NCBI GenBank assembly: GCA_002368155.1
Contig: AP018182.1
Coordinates: forward strand, 1-64,000
Direction of reading: 5' to 3'
From: Nostoc carneum NIES-2107
Lineage (GTDB): Bacteria; Cyanobacteriota; Cyanobacteriia; Cyanobacteriales; Nostocaceae
DNA: 64,000 bases
The position numbers and the translations under genes are program-made. The notes under the pieces were generated by a model, which ran no database searches, was not told the origin of the DNA, and worked only from the letters and a program-made list of their open reading frames with translations. The stretch's first letter is position 1, and the number at the start of each line of letters is the position of its first letter. Shown here piece by piece: positions 8,460 to 15,351 of this stretch.

Positions 8460-9317
8460 CTATTTGTGGTAATTTGTTTGCGGAATATAGTATTTTTTGA
8501 GATTGTCGATGCTTGTATATAAACTTCGGGTTGACATTGCTGTGAGGTCAAAATAACTGGCGAACTTTTTCAACCCCCCAGTGAGGGTTAATTCTAGTAG
8601 ATACTGGGCTGCGATCGCACTCGTCATTTTATTGACGAATAGTGATTGATAATTCCGTGCTTGAATTTCTGCACATGAAAGGTTGTTGTCGCTAAGTTCT
8701 TCTGGCTGAGGAACTAGCAGTTCTGGGTGAACCAGCACTGGGGAGGGAAGATGCAACCAGAATTGAGGTTTGTCTGGGTTATTGGAAGCTTGGACTATAT
8801 CAAAATTAGAGTGCGTTCCAATTACTACTTGTCCAGAGTGGTTGCTGTTTCCGCAATCCAGCCAAAATAGCGATGCTGGCTCATTTGCACTGTTGATTTT
8901 GAGAACAGAGTGAATTTTGCTCCTGGCGGCGCTGTTATCTACACAGCCAATGATTACCGTTAGGGTATTCCACCAACTGGCTGTGCGAATCAAGTCTTCT
9001 TCAAACCAGTCGCAAACGGCTGTAATCTCTATTCCATACTTGGCACTGCATCTTGCAGCCAGTGTTTCTGCCTTTGGTAGCCCAATTTCAGCTTGTTGAT
9101 AATTTTGGCGGCTGATATTTTTGAGTTCGACAGCATCGCCATCAACGATCGCAAAGTTAATTTCTTTCTTAGTGCGCTGGAGTTGCAGAATAATTCGACA
9201 TAAATCTTCTGCAAGAAACCCGCCTGTTCCTCCTACTCCTACTAAGACGAAGTTGATACGAGTATGATTGCGAGGTAAGACGGGTAAAGCTTGTTGGTAA
9301 GTAGTTAATTCAAGCAT
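8460..9317 (-). CDS. PRTRC system ThiF/E1-like adenylyltransferase
   Basis: 285 residues. E1/ThiF hallmarks are clear: nucleotide-binding loop VLVGVGGTGGFLAEDL near residue 26, DGDAVELKNISRQNY near 59 (acidic and RQ motifs), and GCVDNSAARSKI near 123. WLDCGNSNHSGQVVIG near 168 is characteristic of the PRTRC ThiF subgroup and offers a candidate catalytic Cys. E1-like enzymes adenylate the C-terminal Gly of a ubiquitin-like protein and often capture it on a Cys. The start overlaps the end of the protein A gene by 13 nt; proteins B, C and E-like follow in the same operon. The ThiF-like activity in PRTRC systems has no known biological role. Confidence 0.85.
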   Translation of the reverse strand: MLELTTYQQALPVLPRNHTRINFVLVGVGGTGGFLAEDLCRIILQLQRTKKEINFAIVDGDAVELKNISRQNYQQAEIGLPKAETLAARCSAKYGIEITAVCDWFEEDLIRTASWWNTLTVIIGCVDNSAARSKIHSVLKINSANEPASLFWLDCGNSNHSGQVVIGTHSNFDIVQASNNPDKPQFWLHLPSPVLVHPELLVPQPEELSDNNLSCAEIQARNYQSLFVNKMTSAIAAQYLLELTLTGGLKKFASYFDLTAMSTRSLYTSIDNLKKYYIPQTNYHK

Positions 9318-9901
9318 TTTACCTGTGGTGGCAGTTCAAATATTTGATTGGGGTTGATGTCGAAAAAATGATTGTATATCCCGATGCGGGTATAGATTGT
9401 GGGAATGGTATTCAGCGTGCCAACGATCGCAAACACTCGAAATTTGCCTTTTTCTTCCTCATTGTCCGTACTGGAAGGGTAAGCAGTTAGAATTCCATGA
9501 CTGTGCATTTCCACCAATCCATCTGTATAGCTTTTACTGAGTGAACTTTCTAGAGATAGGACGTGAGTAGAAGTCGCAGTTTGCAGTGGCGTGTGACACC
9601 ACCACTGGTTGTTTGTCACTCCCAAGTAAAATAGGATTTCCTGTTGGGGATTGATACTGGCAGCATTGATAATATCAGTGATTACTTGGCTAGGGACTTT
9701 TGGAACTTTCAGGTGAAAGTAGGGTTCAAGGTGTTGGAGTCCAGCAACTTGAGTTTGGGCAATTTGCAAACAAACCTCTAATTCGCGGCGGTGCGATCGC
9801 AAGAAAAGCCCATTTGCTGCCAGCCAGTATTCCTGGAGTTTTTGACTGTAAGGAGGAAAGTTATTACTTGTAGCGAGGTGATAACCGATAAAAGGATTCA
9901 T
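9305..9901 (-). CDS. PRTRC system protein A (JAB/MPN metalloprotease-like)
   Basis: 198 residues. The JAB1/MPN metal site is visible as EMHSHGILTAYPSSTDNEEE near residues 130-150, that is Glu...His-x-His...Ser-x2-Asp, the signature of a zinc isopeptidase. Such enzymes remove or mature ubiquitin-like tags. In PRTRC cassettes this is protein A. It lies between protein B (2-nt gap) and ThiF (13-nt overlap), so expression is surely coupled. A plausible substrate is the extended C-terminus of the ubiquitin-like protein at 11395-11817. Confidence 0.8.
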   Translation of the reverse strand: MNPFIGYHLATSNNFPPYSQKLQEYWLAANGLFLRSHRRELEVCLQIAQTQVAGLQHLEPYFHLKVPKVPSQVITDIINAASINPQQEILFYLGVTNNQWWCHTPLQTATSTHVLSLESSLSKSYTDGLVEMHSHGILTAYPSSTDNEEEKGKFRVFAIVGTLNTIPTIYTRIGIYNHFFDINPNQIFELPPQVKCLN

Positions 9902-9903
9902 TG

Positions 9904-10626
9904 TTAACTGAACAAATGATTGATAATGTCTTCTGGGGTTGTGACTTTCCAGCTATGAACGGGAACAAGGTCACTTGAAGGGTAGGATTTAGCTTTAGAT
10001 TCGTGCAATTTGATTAGTTGATTGCAGATATTATCAGGATGAGTTTTTGACTTGCCTTGAGATAAGTCCTTGTTAAAAGGTGATTTCCAGAACAGATCCC
10101 AAACTTGGCTTATGGTTGCAGCACTGCACATACTGAGAGAATTTCCCCCAAAGCAAATACTAGAGTCGTCCCAAATATTAGGTAAAGGAGGCTTGTACAG
10201 TTGTGCGTCTGGTTTAAATACCCTCCCTTTAACTGCCCACAGGTAATATCTACTACCGCATCCAGCAAATAAGAATGCAGGCATTGGTACAGTCATTACT
10301 TCAGGTTCCTGTCCTATAATTTGAATTTGATATTTTTGGGGAGAGTAAAACTGAATAATGGCCTCTCCCTCTGGATTTTTACCCCACCAAATCGTGTTGC
10401 TAGGAAGCCATCCAGACGCGGCAGTTTTACTTGTGAAGGCTTTTTCTACTGCTTCAGGAGACAAGAATTTATATTTAGACTCTTTGCCTTCGCGTTCGAC
10501 TAAAATAAACTGTCCTTTGAGGATAATTAACTGCCCTAGTAAATCATCTTGGGGAATATTGGCTAGCAGAATTTGGGAGATATTTTCTAAGTTAATTATT
10601 GGTAAGATATTTGTGTCTACATTCAT
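9904..10626 (-). CDS. PRTRC system protein B
   Basis: I choose ATG 10624-10626 (MNVDTNIL), because it overlaps the upstream stop as ATGA; an ATG 21 nt further upstream also exists. About 240 residues. The strings PAFLFAGCGSRYYLWAVKG and PPLPNIWDDSSICFGGN match PRTRC protein B, in which the order of a conserved Cys in a Gly-rich turn has been compared with E2-like folds. I rely on memory of the family and on position between proteins A and C. If E2-like, it would carry the activated ubiquitin-like protein. Confidence 0.7.
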   Translation of the reverse strand: MNVDTNILPIINLENISQILLANIPQDDLLGQLIILKGQFILVEREGKESKYKFLSPEAVEKAFTSKTAASGWLPSNTIWWGKNPEGEAIIQFYSPQKYQIQIIGQEPEVMTVPMPAFLFAGCGSRYYLWAVKGRVFKPDAQLYKPPLPNIWDDSSICFGGNSLSMCSAATISQVWDLFWKSPFNKDLSQGKSKTHPDNICNQLIKLHESKAKSYPSSDLVPVHSWKVTTPEDIINHLFS

Positions 10627-11351
10627 GCTTTTGATGCTTGGTTCCAAATTTTCACTGCTGCTTTTCGAGCAGAAAGAGATGTTTCTAACAAATGGCTAAC
10701 CTCATTTAATTTCTCCATCATCAAGACGGCTTCTTGCCACTTTTGAGCGAGAAATATGATATTCTCATAAGTCCATTCAAGCCAATCGCTTGTTTCACAC
10801 GTAATATCTAGCCAAATATTTTCAGTTGAGTAATCTATAATTCGTATGGCTATATCTAAATATTGCAGGGGACTTTTGTAACGACGACACAGCTTTACGA
10901 ATTTCCCGAAGTAAATTTCTTCTGCTGGAGCAATGTAGTCAGGAGTAAAACCAAAATTTAGTTTCCATTGGCTGATATTGTACCCTTGCCCCATCAATGA
11001 CAATAGAAATTTCTCTGAGTATACCAGTTCCTCAAAATCTTCATTCCACCACTCAAGTCTTTGTGGCGAAACTAGAATACTATCACGTTCGGGATTAAAC
11101 TCGATTTCATCAATATATTCTACTGGGAATAGATTTTCATTCACTAGGTTAATAAATTCAATTTCTCTATCTAGATAAGCACTAGTTGGATGTGATTGTT
11201 TATTAATAGGTATGGTTGATTCTAACCATTTTTCTGGAAATAATTTTTGATACAGACTTAAGATATTTACTCGTTCTGAAAGATTTTCTAGGTAATTAAT
11301 TGCTGTTATACAAGTAATAGGTATTTTGAATGAGTGGATATTGCAAAGCAT
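10623..11351 (-). CDS. Hypothetical protein inside the PRTRC cassette
   Basis: 242 residues, largely helical, with many aromatic residues (LEWWNEDFEELVYS, SDWLEWTYENIIFL). No motif recognised. It lies between protein B (4-nt ATGA overlap) and the ubiquitin-like protein C, a place where PRTRC cassettes often carry a variable gene; it could be a diverged protein F, but I cannot show this. It shares the short phrase MGQGYN with MGNGYN in the 21708 protein, which may be chance. Confidence 0.6.
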   Translation of the reverse strand: MLCNIHSFKIPITCITAINYLENLSERVNILSLYQKLFPEKWLESTIPINKQSHPTSAYLDREIEFINLVNENLFPVEYIDEIEFNPERDSILVSPQRLEWWNEDFEELVYSEKFLLSLMGQGYNISQWKLNFGFTPDYIAPAEEIYFGKFVKLCRRYKSPLQYLDIAIRIIDYSTENIWLDITCETSDWLEWTYENIIFLAQKWQEAVLMMEKLNEVSHLLETSLSARKAAVKIWNQASKA

Positions 11352-11359
11352 AACTAATC

Positions 11360-11382
11360 AGCCGCTACCAGTTATAGCGGCT
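11360..11382. repeat. Intercistronic hairpin
   Basis: Perfect 8-bp stem AGCCGCTA (11360-11367) / TAGCGGCT (11375-11382), 7-nt loop, between the protein C gene and the 242-residue gene. No T-tract follows on either strand, so it is more likely an mRNA processing or stability element than a terminator. Confidence 0.5.
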
Positions 11383-11394
11383 ATAGATTTGTGA

Positions 11395-11817
11395 TTACAG
11401 TACAGGATATTTACTCGTAATAGCAGGTTGCTGTTTAAGACTTTGAGCAACTTTTTCGCTGTAAGTCTCCCAAGATTGACCGAGCTTGATAGCTTTATCT
11501 ATCTTAGGTTGTAAGGTAATTAAATTTTCGAGGCTAATTTGACTGTTTATCTCTAGAAGCTTTATCTGCCATCCTAACTTTAGTGCAGGATTTATTTCTT
11601 CAAAACTGTTTTTCAATTCTCTAAATTGACTTCCTTTAGTACCTGCTTTTTTTACCAAACGAATTGAAACTGTATCATCAGTTGTTTGTCGTTCAATTTC
11701 GGCATTAGCATACTCTGGAAAGTAGACGCTAATAGCTGTTTTGAGTGTATTGTCATCCTGGGCGATCGCCTCATCAAGAGGAATTTCTTGCCCTTCGATA
11801 ATAGCAATGTACTTCAT
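11395..11817 (-). CDS. PRTRC system protein C (ubiquitin-like) with long C-terminal extension
   Basis: 140 residues. Residues 1-60 have the beta-grasp-like layout of PRTRC protein C (MKYIAIIEGQEIPLDEAI, VYFPEYANAEIE, VSIRLVKKAGTKG). As I remember the family, members are about 70 residues and end shortly after the GTKG-type segment. Here about 80 further residues follow (SQFRELKNSFEEINPALK..., helical). The glycine at residue 60 is therefore internal and would have to be exposed by cleavage before E1-type activation; the JAB-like protein A is a natural candidate. The gene is 5 nt from the upstream gene. Confidence 0.65.
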   Translation of the reverse strand: MKYIAIIEGQEIPLDEAIAQDDNTLKTAISVYFPEYANAEIERQTTDDTVSIRLVKKAGTKGSQFRELKNSFEEINPALKLGWQIKLLEINSQISLENLITLQPKIDKAIKLGQSWETYSEKVAQSLKQQPAITSKYPVL

Positions 11818-11822
11818 GGTAA

Positions 11823-12305
11823 TTAAAATAGTGACAGTTGGTTGTTAGGAGCAGGTTTTTTATCTTTATCTTCAGGTAGGTTACGCTTTTGTACTTGTTT
11901 TGATTGTTCCTGTCGATTCTGCTCTGTAGCCTGCTTTTCTATCCTTTGTTTGCAAAGATTTAGCATTTCTGGGAGAGATTTTTCTAAATCATTTAGCCAG
12001 TTATTTATGAAAGGCTGAGATGTTATCTCAGTTAAGTTAATTATCTTAATAATCGGAGGTGCATCTTGGATTCCAATTGTGACAATTGCTTTTTCAGAAT
12101 TTGGTGTTAATTGAATTGTTATTATGGCGGTTTTGCTTAAAGTTATCCCGCTAGATGAATCTTGACTTGTAACTTCAGTATTTACTGATTCATCTAATGT
12201 TTCTTCTAAATTTAGACTGTCCTGAATATCAGGATTAAAATCTTTACTGCTATAGCTATTTTCAAAGCCAGTTGCATTCTCGTCAGGTGATGTTTGATTA
12301 CTCAT
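11823..12305 (-). CDS. PRTRC protein E-like
   Basis: 160 residues. An acidic, disordered N-terminus (residues 1-55) is followed by a short beta-rich domain (AIITIQLTPNSEKAIVTIGIQ, then EMLNLCKQRIEKQ) and a charged tail ending NNQLSLF. This order of compact beta/alpha domain and low-complexity Lys/Pro tail is like PRTRC protein E. The assignment rests mainly on position next to protein C and on domain layout. The downstream gene starts 5 nt away; the primase upstream ends 2 nt away. Confidence 0.45.
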   Translation of the reverse strand: MSNQTSPDENATGFENSYSSKDFNPDIQDSLNLEETLDESVNTEVTSQDSSSGITLSKTAIITIQLTPNSEKAIVTIGIQDAPPIIKIINLTEITSQPFINNWLNDLEKSLPEMLNLCKQRIEKQATEQNRQEQSKQVQKRNLPEDKDKKPAPNNQLSLF

Positions 12306-12307
12306 GA

Positions 12308-13336
12308 TTAAGAGAGATTGGCTAATCTAAATAAGGTGCGGATAGTAATACCTGTCTTGTTAAAAGACTGCCATTTGTAGGCGCATTCGCCTGGTTTGTA
12401 CTTAGAAGAAAGTTGGCTCCAGGTGTCCCATGCCTTAAATAAAATGGGACTAACACTATGAAGTGCCATCCCGACTTGAATCCACGAATGGTAATCATCT
12501 GCAAACCGAGGGTGGATGACTTCGAGTAGTACAAGTGCAATCTGGATATTGGTTTCTATTGAGGGAATTAAATGAGCGTACCTGTCTACCCCATATCTGC
12601 GGTTATATTTTTCTTTGGGTAGGTTAAACTTTCTTGTTTTCTCCTGTTTGGCAAGCATTTGGGCAATTACCCAATCGGGAGCTATTTCTATTTGGCGTTC
12701 AGATGGACTACAGCCGGGAAGCCATTTGTAATTTCTACCTTCTGGATGAAAGGATGGGGGAAGGATTGAGGCTAGGTTTTTGCCTCGAAACTCCAGGTGT
12801 TCGTCCTTCCCAGTTTTGATTTTGCGAGATTTTACTTCCCAAGCTTTTGAATTAGGAATGAGGTATAAGCGTTGGCTGCGATATTTTCTCCCAGAGGTAA
12901 ATGCAATTGTGGGAGGAAGATATTTTTGAGCGCGATCGCATAACGACTCCGTAGAAGTTTCGCTGATGGGTGTTAGCTGGTTAAGTTCTTTTGGTTCTAG
13001 GTGTTCGTTAATTTGGATGATTTGTCGCCAGGATGTTTCCCCATCGCAGTCAATAGCTACTAAGTACCCTTGAGGATGATTGAAACCGCAAACCAAGGCT
13101 ACACCAGTGGGTGTGATAGATCTGTTATTTGTCCAAACTTTTAGCCGACGGCGGATGAGTTCAGTTTGTAGTTCTTTGGGAGAGTAAGTGTTTTTTTCCC
13201 ATTCTTTCCCTAAAGGACGTTTACCAAAGGTAGGAACGATTCGCCATTCTTCGGGTAAGTTGTCAAGCGAAGATACCAAATGACGGATTTGGGCGTGCAT
13301 GAGTTCATAAAACTCTTTATTAAATGACTCCTGCAC
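12308..13336 (-). CDS. Primase/polymerase-type protein with PriCT-2 domain
   Basis: 342 residues. The N-terminal half has prim-pol-like features (EWRIVPTFGKRPLGKEW, LVAIDCDGETSW with candidate catalytic acids, then a His-containing EHLEFRGK). The C-terminal segment HSWIQVGMALHSVSP followed by AWDTWSQLSSKY and CAYKWQSF is a PriCT-2 primase C-terminal domain. Such proteins initiate DNA synthesis on plasmids and phages. No helicase domain is fused, unlike many relatives. It is in the PRTRC operon, 15 nt downstream of the NADAR gene, suggesting plasmid replication or establishment. Confidence 0.75.
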   Translation of the reverse strand: MQESFNKEFYELMHAQIRHLVSSLDNLPEEWRIVPTFGKRPLGKEWEKNTYSPKELQTELIRRRLKVWTNNRSITPTGVALVCGFNHPQGYLVAIDCDGETSWRQIIQINEHLEPKELNQLTPISETSTESLCDRAQKYLPPTIAFTSGRKYRSQRLYLIPNSKAWEVKSRKIKTGKDEHLEFRGKNLASILPPSFHPEGRNYKWLPGCSPSERQIEIAPDWVIAQMLAKQEKTRKFNLPKEKYNRRYGVDRYAHLIPSIETNIQIALVLLEVIHPRFADDYHSWIQVGMALHSVSPILFKAWDTWSQLSSKYKPGECAYKWQSFNKTGITIRTLFRLANLS

Positions 13337-13351
13337 GCTTATTGCGTTAGT

Positions 13352-14371
13352 TTATGTCGTGGTTTTCATTTCTGTTGGCTCTGGTTCTACTTGAATGATA
13401 CGAACTCTACCCATCATTTGTTTTATATTTCTCTTGACGTAGAAATTATCCCCAATTGCCAGTCCGTAATGGCACATATCGCAAAGTTCTTTATCCATGT
13501 CAATGTAAGAGCCTTTAAACGATTTGGTTCTAAACCCCAAATTATTCTGAATTTTTGCCGTGTTTATGTGCCAAACTGTTACGCGCTCATAGCACTGTTG
13601 TTTGAGATATTCTTGCACTAATCTGTCTGTACCTCTGGCATCGCTGATGTGGATTTCTGCCCCCAGATTAATAATAGTGTTAAGGCGTGCGATCGCATCT
13701 GTTGGAAGTTTGGTAATGGATGTATCTCTGTCACCGAATATGTAAATTTGGATACGTTGTGATGGAAGAGTTTGGTTATTGATAACTCGGTTTTTGTATT
13801 TCTCCAGGTAAATTTTTGCCTTATAGTTAGCAGGAAAGTGATGGGATGATAGCAGCCACTTCTGAAGATTAGCAAGGAATTCTGGGCTGACTGGCTCGTT
13901 GATTGGTGAGACTAATGTTTCAGCCATTTTGTAGTGGTTGCGAACGAACATTAACAGCCTGCCTAAATAGTTTTCTCCAGTGTCTCCTGTGGGAATAGCT
14001 TTACCATCTTTGATAGCGACAGCCGGAGCACCCCAGAATAAATCTCCCCAGGAATTCCACTCAACAAGTGATTCACCGTGTGTTAGCATTAGTTCCCTAT
14101 ACCATGTGCCAGAAGAATGAAATTTTATGACTAGTCCTTTGAGCATTACGGCAATTTTGATATCTTCCCAGCCGCAACGCAGAGATATCTTTTTGCCAGC
14201 AAGTTTTGCTTGAGCTGGATTGAGGGATGCAATATATTTTTGTTCTTCTGGGTTGGTTGTCTTTTGGGCTTGAAAGAAATTTTCAACTGACCAATATTTG
14301 ATACCATCAACTGTGATAGGTTCTGCTAGCAACTCAAAATTTGAAAACCAGTTTTTAATTTTTGCTTGCAT
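13352..14371 (-). CDS. NADAR domain fused to SLOG-like Rossmann domain
   Basis: 339 residues. Residues 1-165 are a NADAR (YbiA/DUF1768) domain: NWFSNFELLAEPITVDG, SVENFFQAQKTT, LVEWNSWGDLFWG, NYLGRLLMFVR. NADAR proteins act on ADP-ribosyl derivatives, including removal of ADP-ribose from guanine. Residues about 205-325 (IYIFGDRDTSI, LGAEIHISDARGTDRLVQEYL, CHYGLAIGDNF) form a Rossmann-like domain of the SLOG/DprA kind, a nucleotide-ligand sensor. The combination suggests NAD or ADP-ribose processing coupled to ligand recognition, for example as an antitoxin or counter-defence factor. A second such arrangement, macro-like plus SLOG, is at 50643-51623. Confidence 0.75.
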   Translation of the reverse strand: MQAKIKNWFSNFELLAEPITVDGIKYWSVENFFQAQKTTNPEEQKYIASLNPAQAKLAGKKISLRCGWEDIKIAVMLKGLVIKFHSSGTWYRELMLTHGESLVEWNSWGDLFWGAPAVAIKDGKAIPTGDTGENYLGRLLMFVRNHYKMAETLVSPINEPVSPEFLANLQKWLLSSHHFPANYKAKIYLEKYKNRVINNQTLPSQRIQIYIFGDRDTSITKLPTDAIARLNTIINLGAEIHISDARGTDRLVQEYLKQQCYERVTVWHINTAKIQNNLGFRTKSFKGSYIDMDKELCDMCHYGLAIGDNFYVKRNIKQMMGRVRIIQVEPEPTEMKTTT

Positions 14372-14434
14372 TGGCTTTAATATTAAATATGATTAAAGAG
14401 ATATGCGTAGCATTAGTATATAAAGTGCTTTTTT

Positions 14435-14463
14435 ATTACTACCAGGAATATACTGGTAGTAAT
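14435..14463. repeat. 11-bp perfect inverted repeat upstream of NADAR gene
   Basis: ATTACTACCAG (14435-14445) / CTGGTAGTAAT (14453-14463), 7-nt spacer. It lies 63 nt upstream of the NADAR-SLOG start and 41 nt after the stop of the upstream gene. On the plus strand a T6 tract follows, on the minus strand an A6 tract, so it is not a good terminator for the minus-strand genes; an operator is an alternative. Confidence 0.5.
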
Positions 14464-14504
14464 TGATTTTTTATAATATAAATATTTCAGATGGTGATTA
14501 TGTT

Positions 14505-15251
14505 TTAAGCCAACCTTTGGTTAAGTGCATTTTCGACTTGATAAGTCCCAAGAGTACAGTTTGCATTGCAAGGAAAGGTAGGAAATTCAAGATAGTTATT
14601 CATAGTTTTTGTTACCTTGCACAGTATCATTATCCCTTCCCTACCCTTCTTTTTTTGGTTGTGATAGTAGCTGATAACCTCAAACTCATTATTGCCAGCC
14701 TCAAATCTACTTCCTCTATATTGAGAGATAGCCTTGTTCCAATCTGGTTGCCAGAGCATGAGTGTATCTATTGCCATTGCTCTCACAGTTGGGTTATCTA
14801 ATTTCATTAGGATATCTGGTAAGTAATGACATTGTTTGGCAATTACTTCTCGTGCGTAATTTATCAGCCAATACTCTGCTTCTCTTAAAAGAGCTTTTGA
14901 TTCAAGGTTTTGGCACACTTCATCGTAAACCTTAGACATTAAATATGCCCTTTGTTCAAAAACCATTCCATTAGTTCGCAGTGTTAAGTCTGATGGATAA
15001 TTAATTATCAAATCGGCTAGTTCATCACTGATTTGGGGAAGAGGATATTTATTATATTGTTGGGTTTCAGGATGGGATATTTTTACCTGACACCCTAAAT
15101 TTACAGCATGATTGATAATAAAATCAATATTGTTGGACTCGACAAAATCTCCTATTTGAAAATTGGTTTTTGTAAGTAAAAATGATGGTGCATGAATAAT
15201 TTGAAACCTTTTGGGGTTTGAATGTGAATCAGCTAATAGTTCGACGTACAT
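14505..15251 (-). CDS. Hypothetical protein
   Basis: 248 residues starting MYVELLADSHSNPKRFQII. No motif recognised; alpha/beta N-terminal part, helical middle (EAEYWLINYAREVIAKQC, NPTVRAMAIDTLMLW), and a C-terminal segment with NQKKKGREGIMILCKVTK. The start codon lies within the left arm of an 11-bp inverted repeat (15247-15296), so its expression may be self-limited by RNA structure or a bound repressor. A second frame overlapping its 3' end is spurious. Confidence 0.6.
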   Translation of the reverse strand: MYVELLADSHSNPKRFQIIHAPSFLLTKTNFQIGDFVESNNIDFIINHAVNLGCQVKISHPETQQYNKYPLPQISDELADLIINYPSDLTLRTNGMVFEQRAYLMSKVYDEVCQNLESKALLREAEYWLINYAREVIAKQCHYLPDILMKLDNPTVRAMAIDTLMLWQPDWNKAISQYRGSRFEAGNNEFEVISYYHNQKKKGREGIMILCKVTKTMNNYLEFPTFPCNANCTLGTYQVENALNQRLA

Positions 15252-15296
15252 CGCTTATTCTCAAAACTTTCATCAATTTTTTGCGTAAGCGATGTA
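15247..15296. promoter_or_regulatory. Inverted repeat spanning start codon and upstream region
   Basis: Perfect 11-bp arms TACATCGCTTA (15247-15257) and TAAGCGATGTA (15286-15296) separated by 28 nt. The left arm contains the ATG of the 248-residue gene. Could be a two-site operator or an RNA fold masking the start. Confidence 0.45.
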
Positions 15297-15314
15297 TGTG
15301 GTTGAATTACTAAA

Positions 15315-15349
15315 AAAATAATCCTACCCAAGCTGGATAGGATTATTTT
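15315..15349 (-). terminator. Rho-independent terminator after helicase gene
   Basis: Perfect 12-bp stem AAAATAATCCTA (15315-15326) / TAGGATTATTTT (15338-15349) with an 11-nt loop, 2 nt after the helicase stop on the minus strand, followed in that direction by a T-rich tract. Confidence 0.8.
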
Positions 15350-15351
15350 AA

